Source of the DNA: Anaerolineaceae bacterium
GTDB lineage: Bacteria; Chloroflexota; Anaerolineae; Anaerolineales; Anaerolineaceae
DNA length: 13,600 nucleotides
Reading direction: 5' to 3'
NCBI GenBank assembly: GCA_003501835.1
Contig: DNOU01000135.1
Span: 1,780-15,379, forward strand
Shown: positions 6,527-13,149 of the stretch, piece after piece
Position numbering within the stretch: position 1 is the first letter of the stretch
Layout of the letters: every line of letters starts with the position of its first letter
Position numbers and translations under genes: made by a program
Notes under the pieces: model-generated
Databases searched by the model: none
Told to the model about the DNA's origin: nothing
The model's input: only the letters and a program-made list of their open reading frames with translations

Positions 6527-7372
6527 ATGACTGATAACCGCATTATCCGTCCTGCAGTTCTTTCTGATATTCCCGATGTCTCTTCATTTTTAACCTCCGC
6601 AAGGTATATTCACCGTCATCTCGATTGGCGAACGCCCCTGGACTGGATTGGTCACCAGCCATTCACCATTATGCTGGAATCGGAACGCATCGTCGGGCTC
6701 CTGGCTTATCCCGAAGACCCCCCGGGCGTTTCCTGGATCCGCTGTTTTGCCACTGCCCCGGGTGTGCTTCCTTCAAAGATCTGGGGGAATCTCTTTGAAG
6801 AAACTCTGAAGATGGAGGAAACCCAAAAAGCTGTAATTTGTGCACTGGGATTGCAGGAATGGTTTGCATCACTTCTTCTGGCAAACAATTTCATTCACTT
6901 TCAGGATATCGTCGTCCTTCTCTGGAACCGCAAATTGAATCCAGTTCCCCCGCTCGCAGCCGGGTTTGTGATCCGTCCAATGGTTGAAGGCGACGTCGAA
7001 GATGTCGCCAGTGTCGACCAGAAAGCCTTTGAGGCTCTATGGGTCAATTCTGCTGAGACGCTGCGGCTCGCCTTCCAGCAAGCGGATTTTTCAGAGGTAC
7101 TCGAATGTCAGGGTGAGATTGTGGGATATCAGATCAGCACCTCCAACCAGTTTTCCGCCCACCTGGCAAGGCTGGCCGTGCATCCCGATTTTCAACGTCA
7201 CGGACTGGGCTCCAACCTGGTGAATTCGATCTTCCAGCATTACCTGGAGAAAAATATCCGCCAGGTGACCGTGAATACGCAGCGCAACAATTATTCATCA
7301 CTCACACTTTATAAAAAAATGGGATTTGAAGTGACGCACGAACACTACCCGATTTTGGTCTATAATCGTTGA
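6527..7372 (+). CDS. Tandem-domain GNAT-family N-acetyltransferase
   Basis: This 281-residue protein has two GNAT-like halves. The N-terminal half (about 5-140) starts IIRPAVLSDIPDV and has a GNAT-like strand pattern but no clear acetyl-CoA-binding loop, so it may be degenerate. The C-terminal half (about 147-281) starts FVIRPMVEGDVEDV and has a good motif A, LARLAVHPDFQRHGLGSNLV (214-232). Its QRHGLG loop binds the acetyl-CoA pyrophosphate in the family. NNYSSLTLYKKMGF follows, typical of RimI-like enzymes. The acceptor substrate is unknown; RimI-like resemblance alone does not establish protein acetylation. The ATG has no strong ribosome binding site, but it lies 9 bases after the TPR gene, so translation is likely coupled. 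It probably ends the XRE-TPR-GNAT operon. Confidence 0.88.
   Translation: MTDNRIIRPAVLSDIPDVSSFLTSARYIHRHLDWRTPLDWIGHQPFTIMLESERIVGLLAYPEDPPGVSWIRCFATAPGVLPSKIWGNLFEETLKMEETQKAVICALGLQEWFASLLLANNFIHFQDIVVLLWNRKLNPVPPLAAGFVIRPMVEGDVEDVASVDQKAFEALWVNSAETLRLAFQQADFSEVLECQGEIVGYQISTSNQFSAHLARLAVHPDFQRHGLGSNLVNSIFQHYLEKNIRQVTVNTQRNNYSSLTLYKKMGFEVTHEHYPILVYNR
7361..7366 (+). promoter_or_regulatory. Possible -10 element ahead of the DsbA-like gene
   Basis: A perfect TATAAT overlaps the last codons of the acetyltransferase gene, 78 bases before the DsbA-like start. No matching -35 box lies 16-18 bases upstream. The 72-base gap and the following strong ribosome binding site make a separate promoter plausible, but the evidence is one hexamer. 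Confidence 0.3.
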
Positions 7373-7444
7373 CTTCATTGCGGGCTTCAATCTCTGGACA
7401 GACTCTCTTATTGATGAGAAAATTGATCAAAATTTGGAGGTATC

Positions 7445-8128
7445 ATGGCAAAAACCGTCTCGAACAAGAAAAGGAATGAAGCTCGGAGAAGGAGAAATAA
7501 CCTGACAGTCATCTTGATCATCGCAGCATTTGCCATTGTAGTGGTCGGTATGATTATCATTTCACAGTCAAATGGCCAGGTGGATGTCACTCTGCCCAAT
7601 CTCCCGGCCAAACCTCAGCCAAGCGGAATGAACCTGGGCGACCCCAACGCCCCCGTTAAAGTGGTTGAATTTGCCGACTTTCAGTGCGTAGTTTGTCACG
7701 AATACTGGTTAAAAATGGAATCCTCAATACTTGACACCTATGTGGCAACAGGAAAGGTGTACTACACCTTTGCCAATTTTGCCTTTTTCGGAAAGGAATC
7801 ATCCGATGCAGCCGCAGCAGCATACTGTGCGAATGATCAGGGTAAGTTTTGGGAATATCATGATGTAATCTTCGCGAACTATAAAGGCGAGAACGTGGGT
7901 GGTTTCGTCCCCAAAAACCTGAAAGCCTTTGCAGAAAGTTTGGGACTGGATATGACAACATTCAACTCTTGCTTTGACAGCGGAAAATATGCTCAAAAAG
8001 TGATCGATGATGCCGCGTATGCCCGTTCGCAAAATGTCACGGGGACTCCTTCATTCCTGGTCAACGGAAAGTTGGTCTATGCCAATGATCTTGCTGCCAC
8101 CATCGAAGCTGCCCTGGCAGGAAAATAA
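7445..8128 (+). CDS. Membrane-anchored DsbA-like thiol oxidoreductase (thioredoxin_4 type)
   Basis: This 227-residue protein has a basic N-terminus (KKRNEARRRR), one hydrophobic anchor at about 20-40, then an extracytoplasmic thioredoxin-fold domain of the DsbA/BdbD type. The active site is CVVC (C81, C84) after EFADFQ, and the cis-proline loop is VTGTPSFLVNG (P202). Two further cysteines (C128, C176) may form a structural disulfide. It would introduce or rearrange disulfides in secreted proteins outside the membrane. GDPNAPVKVVEFADF is the usual lead-in to this domain. GGAGG at 7436-7440 is 4 bases before the ATG, the strongest ribosome binding site on this stretch. No DsbB or VKOR partner is visible in the window. 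The gene is followed by an intrinsic terminator. Confidence 0.93.
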   Translation: MAKTVSNKKRNEARRRRNNLTVILIIAAFAIVVVGMIIISQSNGQVDVTLPNLPAKPQPSGMNLGDPNAPVKVVEFADFQCVVCHEYWLKMESSILDTYVATGKVYYTFANFAFFGKESSDAAAAAYCANDQGKFWEYHDVIFANYKGENVGGFVPKNLKAFAESLGLDMTTFNSCFDSGKYAQKVIDDAAYARSQNVTGTPSFLVNGKLVYANDLAATIEAALAGK

Positions 8129-8152
8129 ACTCCGTTTAATTGAAAAACAAAG

Positions 8153-8176
8153 CTGGCGCGCAGGCGCCAGTTTTTT
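8153..8176. terminator. Bidirectional intrinsic terminator between convergent genes
   Basis: CTGGCGC (8153-8159), the loop GCAG and GCGCCAG (8164-8170) form a perfect 7-bp GC-rich stem followed by TTTTTTGTTT on the plus strand. An A-rich run (GAAAAACAAAG) on the left gives a T-run in the minus direction. It lies between the ends of the DsbA-like gene and the oppositely oriented DUF554 gene, so it can serve both. Confidence 0.92.
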
Positions 8177-8197
8177 GTTTCCCACATTGGGCTCACG

Positions 8198-8899
8198 CTA
8201 AAACAGGGAAATGATGTAAACGATCAGAGGCGCCAGAATCAATGCAGGAAGCAAGCTCACTGTTCGAATTTTCTTGATTTCCAGCAGTCCGCTGATGGCA
8301 ATACCCACCAGGATCACCCCTCCAACCGCTGAAAGCTCATTCATCATGGCAGCGGTGGTAAAGGTTTGCATCTGTGCAGCCAACAGAGTGATCGCTCCCT
8401 GGTAGATCAACACCAGGGGGGCTGAAAACAACACCCCCACCCCCAGGCTTGAGGCAAATGCCATGGAAGTCAATCCGTCAAGTATCGACTTGACCGCAAG
8501 TGTATTGAAATTACCCGTCAGGCCATCTTCAATTGAACCCAATATTGCCATCGGCCCAACACAAAAGATCAGCGATGCTGCAAGGAATCCCTTGATGAAC
8601 CTCTCTTGTTGTTCTGAACCGTTCGCGTGATTGAATTGATGCTCCAATTTTGCCCCCAGCTGAGTCAATCCTTCCTCCAGGTGCATCCACTCTCCAAGCA
8701 ATGTTCCAATCACCAAAGCGCCCAAAACGATCAACGAATTCTGAGTCTTCAGGAACATGGACACCCCGTAGACCAGGGTGAACAAACCGAGCGCAGTGAT
8801 AAGCGTTTGCTTAAGCTTTGCACTGAGCTTTGATCCCAGTAAAAGACCCAATCCACCGCCCACCAGGATTGCGCCGGTGTTCAAAAGCGTTCCCGTCAT
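8198..8899 (-). CDS. DUF554 family membrane protein
   Basis: This 233-residue integral membrane protein of the DUF554 (YdfK/YqgA-like) family has no established function. Six to seven hydrophobic segments are visible. Family landmarks are the Gly-rich start (NTGAILVGGGLGLLLGSKL), IFCVGPMAILGSIEDGLTGN (about 111-130), the SILDGLTSMAFASSLGVGV segment and the late VGGVILVGIAISGL helix. Its ATG shares one base with the stop of the adenosyltransferase gene (TGATG at 8897-8901), indicating translational coupling. It is the last gene of the minus-strand operon and ends at the shared terminator. A transport role is possible given the membrane topology, but nothing in the sequence identifies a substrate. 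Confidence 0.92.
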   Translation of the reverse strand: MTGTLLNTGAILVGGGLGLLLGSKLSAKLKQTLITALGLFTLVYGVSMFLKTQNSLIVLGALVIGTLLGEWMHLEEGLTQLGAKLEHQFNHANGSEQQERFIKGFLAASLIFCVGPMAILGSIEDGLTGNFNTLAVKSILDGLTSMAFASSLGVGVLFSAPLVLIYQGAITLLAAQMQTFTTAAMMNELSAVGGVILVGIAISGLLEIKKIRTVSLLPALILAPLIVYIISLF

Positions 8900-9450
8900 C
8901 AGGCTTTCCCTTTGGCTGGAATAACCGCTTTGCCCTGTTTTTGCACAGTGAAGATTTCAAGGACAAACATCAGGGAAGAAAGACGATTCAGATACATGAT
9001 CAGGGCGGGGTTTTCAAGCAGTTTTTGCTTCTGCATCGTCGCCATACGCCGCTCTGCGCGCCGCACGATCGTTCGGGTCACCGATACCTGGGCACTTAAT
9101 TCATTTTCTCCGGGAAGAATGAACCCTGAAGGCATTTTCACCTGGTTCGCCATTCTCTCGATTTGTCCTTCAAGCCATTTCACATGAGAATCGTCAATGA
9201 CACGGAATTTGGCGGCGTTGAGTTTGTCCGCGGCAGTCTCCGCCATGATGTGATAAAGGTCCCGCTGGATTTGGGCGATCATTTCACGCTCAGAGGCACT
9301 ACGAATTTTTGCCCTTATTACACCACATTGCGCTGAGCATTCATCGAGGGTGCCCAATGTCTCCATTCGAATGTCATCTTTGTCCAGGCGGCCTTCGCCC
9401 AGGAAACCGGTCGTGCCATCGTCACCTTTGCGTGTAAAGAATTCAGCCAT
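8899..9450 (-). CDS. PduO-type ATP:cob(I)alamin adenosyltransferase
   Basis: This 183-residue enzyme of the PduO/MMAB family transfers adenosyl from ATP to cob(I)alamin, making adenosylcobalamin. The N-terminal ATP loop is TRKGDDGTTGFLG (6-18), followed by K24-D26 and GTLDE (33-37). The central FILPGENELSAQ (110-121) and the helix RTIVRRAERR (126-135) carry the Arg/Glu residues that contact ATP. YLNRLS (153-158) is present. Two departures from the usual consensus, as I recall it, are ECSAQCG at 37-43 instead of ELNSxLG, and NRLSS instead of NRLSD (S159). An enzyme of altered efficiency or a divergent paralogue is possible. An AGAGGAT/AGGT stretch precedes the ATG. The start lies 8 bases after the unknown gene and the stop overlaps the DUF554 start, so it belongs to a compact operon. 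No other B12 gene is visible here. Confidence 0.88.
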   Translation of the reverse strand: MAEFFTRKGDDGTTGFLGEGRLDKDDIRMETLGTLDECSAQCGVIRAKIRSASEREMIAQIQRDLYHIMAETAADKLNAAKFRVIDDSHVKWLEGQIERMANQVKMPSGFILPGENELSAQVSVTRTIVRRAERRMATMQKQKLLENPALIMYLNRLSSLMFVLEIFTVQKQGKAVIPAKGKA

Positions 9451-9458
9451 TCAAGCAC

Positions 9459-9983
9459 CTATCCTCTGGGTTTTGCATAAAGAAACCAGAATTGGTCTCG
9501 AGGGAACGACGGAGCAATGCTCTCCGCCCACAGGAAATCACCTGGTTCAATCCATCTCCTCAATTGGCTGTCAAGCGCATCGATCGAAAAATGCTGGTTT
9601 TCGTTTTCCAGGACCTCACTCAAAAGGATTTCGATGATCGCTCTCAGCCTTGCAACCACCTCATACCCGCCCTTATCCAATTCCTCAACCAGGGTTTTAT
9701 ACTGATTTATCCGGGCATGCAGCTCAGCTTCCGTCTTTTTATGCCATGCAACCGGACGTTCGGCTCTCGCCTTATCCACCAATCTGCTGGCAGATTTCAA
9801 TTCCCCTGGGTATTCATTTGCATTCATTGCAGCAACCTTTCGCTGCGTGAGCAGCAGGTTGCCAATCGTGAGAGGTTGCGAATCGGTTTTGAGTGGCCAG
9901 AAAAGCACAGGGGATGCCAGGTAATCTGCCAAATCTTCAGACGCTTTTTTGAAGAACTCCTGATCTTCTGTGCCTGCTGCCAT
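9459..9983 (-). CDS. Hypothetical protein of unknown function, 174 residues
   Basis: I do not recognise this protein. It is soluble, with no signal peptide or convincing membrane segment, and appears mainly helical. The N-terminal part contains SPVLFWPLKTDSQPLTIGNL; the middle (about 60-135) is rich in Lys, Glu, Arg and Leu with heptad-like spacing. The C-terminus is aromatic-rich (RRWIEPGDFLWAES then QFWFLYAKPRG). No cysteine, catalytic or nucleotide-binding motif stands out. AAGGAT upstream of the ATG (minus strand, about 9989-9994) serves as ribosome binding site. It starts 9 bases after the solute-binding protein and ends 8 bases before the adenosyltransferase, so it is a genuine operon member. 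The antisense 262-codon open frame on the plus strand has no recognisable features. Confidence 0.75.
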   Translation of the reverse strand: MAAGTEDQEFFKKASEDLADYLASPVLFWPLKTDSQPLTIGNLLLTQRKVAAMNANEYPGELKSASRLVDKARAERPVAWHKKTEAELHARINQYKTLVEELDKGGYEVVARLRAIIEILLSEVLENENQHFSIDALDSQLRRWIEPGDFLWAESIAPSFPRDQFWFLYAKPRG

Positions 9984-9992
9984 GGACGATCC

Positions 9993-11684
9993 TTATTTAG
10001 ACGGCGGCGTTTCGGTGGTGTCGGTTGTCCGTTTGGCAACCAGGTACCACGAAGTAATCGAATCAAACCTGTAGCTGGTGTCAATGAGGGGACCAATCGT
10101 CGCCCCCTGCACCTGACGATTGATGCCGTAATTGTAGACCGGGTAATACAGGGGGAGCGCAGGAAGCTCCTGGGCAAAGATCGCCTGAAAATTGTGATAC
10201 AGGCGGGTTCGTTCAGTCAAATCAGTGGTGGTACGTGCCTGTTCCAGGATATCGGAAACAACGCGGTTATCCCATTGTGAGTAATTCTGACCGCTTGCGA
10301 TCTCGCTGCGATCCCAAAACGGATATGGATCAGGGTCAGGGGTGCTGGAAAGGTTTAAATCCACCAGGGCTGCCTGGTATCCTCTCGATGAAAGTTTCTC
10401 ACTGACGAACAAATCCCCGGGAATTGGTTCGAGGGTCACATCGGCGCCCAATGCCTGCCAGCCTTTCTGGATCATCTCGGCAATCGCTTTGTGCGTCTCG
10501 TCCTCAGGATAGGAGAAAACGAATTTGAGCGTCGTATCCCCATTCTTCCGTACAGTGCTACCTTCTTCGGTGATCACGTAGCCTTCTTCTTTGAGGATCA
10601 AGGCTGCCTGCGCAGGGTCGTATTCAGTATCAGTCAGGGAAGACAGATAAGCCCATGATTCAGGGAAAATGACGCCATTTGCCCGGATTCCCTGCCCGTT
10701 GAGGACCTTGTTGATGATCGCCTGGCGGTCAATTCCCATGTAAAGCGCCTTGCGGATATTTTCATTTTGAAAGAATTTCACCGCTTCATCGTTCAGGTTC
10801 AGCAGCACCATGCTGATTTCCGGGAGCCTGCTGGTGTAAAGGGAAAGGCTTGGATCGGCGAGAGCCGCTGGCAGGACGTCCAGCGTGATCTGGCTCACTC
10901 CCTGCACCAGGCCATCCTGGTATGCTTTGAAAGCTGAAGCACTGTCAGGATAGTATTTGAAGACAATCTGGCTGATGTAGGGAGCATTGCCTGCATAATC
11001 TTTGAACGCATCCAACGTGATTCCGGTGATGACGTTGTTTTCAGATTCAATGCTAGTGACCTTGTACGGTCCGCTGCCAATTGGGTTCAAATTGAATGGC
11101 GAATTAACGATCTGATCGATCGATTGATCACCCAGGATGTGTTCAGGAAGCAGACCAAAGCTCAGGTAATCAATAAAAGGTGCATAGGCCTCGGGGAGAA
11201 CGAATTGCATGTGGGTATCATCCAGGGTCACCACCTTCACGGCATCCCAAAAGGATTTGACATCTGCAGAGATCACATCACCCCCGCTGCGCATCATCCC
11301 CACGGTAAAAGCAACATCTGAGGTGGTGATTGTGTGACCATCGTGCCATTTCAAATCCTTCTTGAGGGTGACGTTATAGATCGTCCCGTCTCCTGAGACA
11401 TTCCAGCTTTCGGCCAGGTCGGCAACGGGCAAGCCCCGGGAATCAAAACGGATCAAGCCTGAAAAGATCAATCGGTCGATGTCCATATCCGATTGGTTAT
11501 TGCGGTCGAGCAGCGGATTCAGGCGTTTGAACTGTCCCACCAGTGCTTCGGTATAAACCCCTCCCTTGGTGGGATTGGCAGTGGAAGGGACGACTCCCCC
11601 GCCGCCTCTTTCAAGCAGCAGGAGTATCCCAACGATCAAACCCGTCAGGAAAATTATGGTCAGTTGCCATCGGAATTTTTTCAT
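9993..11684 (-). CDS. Peptide/nickel-type ABC solute-binding protein (SBP_bac_5), membrane-anchored
   Basis: This 563-residue extracytoplasmic solute-binding protein belongs to the DppA/OppA cluster. A hydrophobic segment at about 8-24 is followed by a Gly/Pro/Thr linker. I find no lipobox and no cysteine in the whole protein, so it is either held by an uncleaved anchor or released by signal peptidase I. The family signature is at about 91-127: AESWNVSGDGTIYNVTL, then LKWHDG with H114-G116, then D123. Later landmarks are NPIGSGPYKV, FQNENIRKALYMGIDRQAII and PALPLYYPVYNYGI near the end. The ligand is probably an oligopeptide or similar, but cannot be told from sequence. No permease or ATPase gene is in the window, so it is an orphan component here. 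The ATG lacks a clear ribosome binding site. It lies 87 bases downstream of secG behind a hairpin and heads a tight four-gene run. Confidence 0.94.
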   Translation of the reverse strand: MKKFRWQLTIIFLTGLIVGILLLLERGGGGVVPSTANPTKGGVYTEALVGQFKRLNPLLDRNNQSDMDIDRLIFSGLIRFDSRGLPVADLAESWNVSGDGTIYNVTLKKDLKWHDGHTITTSDVAFTVGMMRSGGDVISADVKSFWDAVKVVTLDDTHMQFVLPEAYAPFIDYLSFGLLPEHILGDQSIDQIVNSPFNLNPIGSGPYKVTSIESENNVITGITLDAFKDYAGNAPYISQIVFKYYPDSASAFKAYQDGLVQGVSQITLDVLPAALADPSLSLYTSRLPEISMVLLNLNDEAVKFFQNENIRKALYMGIDRQAIINKVLNGQGIRANGVIFPESWAYLSSLTDTEYDPAQAALILKEEGYVITEEGSTVRKNGDTTLKFVFSYPEDETHKAIAEMIQKGWQALGADVTLEPIPGDLFVSEKLSSRGYQAALVDLNLSSTPDPDPYPFWDRSEIASGQNYSQWDNRVVSDILEQARTTTDLTERTRLYHNFQAIFAQELPALPLYYPVYNYGINRQVQGATIGPLIDTSYRFDSITSWYLVAKRTTDTTETPPSK

Positions 11685-11701
11685 AGTTTTTTAAGTGGAA
11701 A

Positions 11702-11729
11702 GGCGACTCCCTTCTTCAAGGAAGTCGCC
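11702..11729 (-). terminator. Terminator-like hairpin between secG and the solute-binding protein gene
   Basis: GGCGACT (11702-11708) pairs with AGTCGCC (11723-11729). One mismatch is followed by CCTT/AAGG around a CTTC loop, making a strong hairpin. In the minus-strand transcript it comes after secG and is followed only by TTTCC rather than a long U-run. Termination may therefore be partial, leaving some read-through into the downstream operon. No separate promoter for the solute-binding gene is apparent in this gap. Confidence 0.5.
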
Positions 11730-11771
11730 CTCGATTTCTGGGATTGAATATCTCCAAATCCAGGGAATACC

Positions 11772-11996
11772 TTACTTGCCGATGATCACAGCAGCCAAGG
11801 TCAAAATGAAAAACAACGCCGAAAGGATGATCGTCACCCAGAAAAGGGTTTTTTCAATCCCACGGCGGGCGGAAAATACACCACCTGTATCGGTATTTGT
11901 TAAGCCACCCAGACCAATGCCTTTGTTTTGTAGAATCACGCTGACAATGAGAGCAACTGAAGTTATAATCAATGCGATATTAATAAAATTAGTCAA
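11772..11996 (-). CDS. secG: Preprotein translocase subunit SecG
   Basis: SecG is the small two-helix subunit of the SecYEG channel. The product is 74 residues with membrane helices at about 4-22 and 51-72. The loop motif LQNKGIGLGGL (22-32) is characteristic, followed by the FSARRGIEKTLFW stretch before helix 2. The length is normal for the family. I place the start at TTG 11996. AGGAGG (12003-12008) lies 6 bases upstream and helix 1 begins right after. An earlier in-frame TTG at 12026 would put the ribosome binding site inside the coding region and lies almost at the predicted -10 box. An extended -10 promoter directly precedes the gene. The neighbours downstream are an exported binding protein and its operon. 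Confidence 0.93.
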   Translation of the reverse strand: MTNFINIALIITSVALIVSVILQNKGIGLGGLTNTDTGGVFSARRGIEKTLFWVTIILSALFFILTLAAVIIGK

Positions 11997-12002
11997 GGAA
12001 AA

Positions 12003-12008
12003 CCTCCT
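12003..12008 (-). promoter_or_regulatory. Ribosome binding site fixing the secG start at a TTG codon
   Basis: On the minus strand AGGAGG is followed by TTTTCC and then TTG (11996-11994), an ideal 6-base spacing. It is the best Shine-Dalgarno match in the area and argues for the non-ATG start of secG. Confidence 0.8.
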
Positions 12009-12011
12009 GGA

Positions 12012-12040
12012 TTGAATAACATCCAAAATTATACCATACT
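12012..12040 (+). promoter_or_regulatory. Possible promoter for the PHP-domain gene, overlapping the secG promoter
   Basis: TTGAAT (12012-12017) and CATACT (12035-12040) are 17 bases apart on the plus strand, 17 bases before the PHP-domain ATG. That would give a very short leader, in keeping with the absence of a Shine-Dalgarno sequence before this start. The -10 matches only four of six positions, so this is a weak call. Confidence 0.3.
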
Positions 12041-12054
12041 CCCAAATTCGTCAA
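12028..12054 (-). promoter_or_regulatory. secG: secG promoter (extended -10)
   Basis: On the minus strand TTGACG (12054-12049) and TATAAT (12033-12028) are 15 bases apart, and TGG immediately precedes the -10, giving an extended -10. Transcription should start near 12021, upstream of the AGGAGG site. The spacer is shorter than the usual 17, which the extended -10 can compensate. Confidence 0.6.
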
Positions 12055-12057
12055 CCC

Positions 12058-13149
12058 ATGAGTGAAATTGTCGCCAGTCTTCACAACCATACCCTGTATT
12101 CTGACGGAAGCGCACCCCACTTCCGGCTCTTCGATGAAGCGATTTCAGCAGGGATTGATGTTCTGATCACCACAGACCACAATGTGCTTGTCCGTGAAGC
12201 AGACCAGTATTACCATAAAGACAGCAGGCACCTGCTGTTTCTGGCTGCCGAAGAAATACATGACCAGGACCGTGAACCGCAGAAGAACCATATGCTGGTT
12301 ATTGGCGCCAGAAAAGAACTGGCGCAATTTGCTCATTCACCTCAGCTCTTGATCAATGAAGCCAGCGCTGCCGGCGCAGCCACCTTCCTCGCTCATCCCA
12401 ACGAATCCGAACTGCCCATGGTTCACGAACCTGATATTTCCTGGGTCGATTGGGACATTGCTGGATTTACCGGCTTGGAGATCTGGAATCACTTCAGCGA
12501 GTTCAAAGATGCCGCCAGGGATTTCTGGAAGATGCTGTTTTTCGCCTTTTTCCCTGAGCATTATCCTCGAGGACCCCGTCCAGAAACTCTTGCCATGTGG
12601 GATGAACTGCTTTCTTCCGGTCAAAAAGTGGCAGCTGTGGGCGGTGCTGATGCCCATGCCATTCAATTCAGCTGGTCAATCCTGCACAAAGTTATCTTTC
12701 CATACAAGTTTCATTTTTCCAGTGTCAATACCCACCTGGTGGTCGGGGAGGAATTCACTTTTGATCTCGACCATGATCGTGACATGGTTATTCAGGCATT
12801 GAAAAATGGCTCTGCGTTTGTGGGTTACGACCTGCCGGCATCCACACGCGGATTCAGGTTCACTGCCGAGACGGATTCCTCCAGGGTGAGCATGGGGGAA
12901 ACGATTTCCATTGAAAATGGTGCGACGATTCGCATCCACCTCCCCCTCCCGGTAAAGGCAAGGCTCATTCGCAACGGAAAAGTGATCAATCAGTGGGAGG
13001 GAACCTCAAACCTGGTGACCACAGCCCATGAAAGCGGCGCTTACCGGGTGGAATGCACCATTGAATATCACGGCATGGAAAGAGGTTGGATCTTCTCCAA
13101 CCCCATTTACATTGAAAAACAGGAAAAAAAGCATGGCAGTCTCCAATAA
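12058..13149 (+). CDS. PHP-domain metallohydrolase, CehA/McbA-like
   Basis: This 363-residue protein has an N-terminal PHP (polymerase and histidinol phosphatase) domain. Metal ligands are visible in order: HNH (H9, H11) in LHNHTLYSDGS, TTDHN (D40, H41), E65/E66 in AAEEI, H113 in FLAHPNE, and D198/H200 in GGADAHA. All metal-binding motifs seem intact. GLEIWNH (139-145) is typical of this branch. Residues about 270-355 look like a beta-sandwich, with short strands and HESGAYRVECTIEY, as in CehA/McbA-type proteins. Members of the group hydrolyse phosphoesters or carbamate-type esters; the substrate here is unknown. No signal peptide is seen, so it is probably cytoplasmic. No ribosome binding site precedes the ATG, which may be translated from a very short leader. 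Its last 17 bases overlap the YbaK gene in another frame. Confidence 0.9.
   Translation: MSEIVASLHNHTLYSDGSAPHFRLFDEAISAGIDVLITTDHNVLVREADQYYHKDSRHLLFLAAEEIHDQDREPQKNHMLVIGARKELAQFAHSPQLLINEASAAGAATFLAHPNESELPMVHEPDISWVDWDIAGFTGLEIWNHFSEFKDAARDFWKMLFFAFFPEHYPRGPRPETLAMWDELLSSGQKVAAVGGADAHAIQFSWSILHKVIFPYKFHFSSVNTHLVVGEEFTFDLDHDRDMVIQALKNGSAFVGYDLPASTRGFRFTAETDSSRVSMGETISIENGATIRIHLPLPVKARLIRNGKVINQWEGTSNLVTTAHESGAYRVECTIEYHGMERGWIFSNPIYIEKQEKKHGSLQ

Noticed and set aside
7411..7430. TTGAT repeats and the TTGATCAA palindrome before the DsbA-like gene
   Set aside because: The region is AT-rich and the elements are short. Nothing ties them to a regulator, so they are not called as an operator.
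9492..10280. 262-codon open frame on the plus strand
   Set aside because: It runs antisense across the unknown 174-residue gene and the end of the binding-protein gene. Its composition (many Arg, Cys, Phe) is typical of a shadow frame, and it crosses the boundary of two tightly packed genes.
11738..11763. Second weak inverted repeat (CTGGGATT / AATCCAG) after secG
   Set aside because: The pairing needs a bulge and a long loop and lacks a T-run. The neighbouring stronger hairpin explains the region better.
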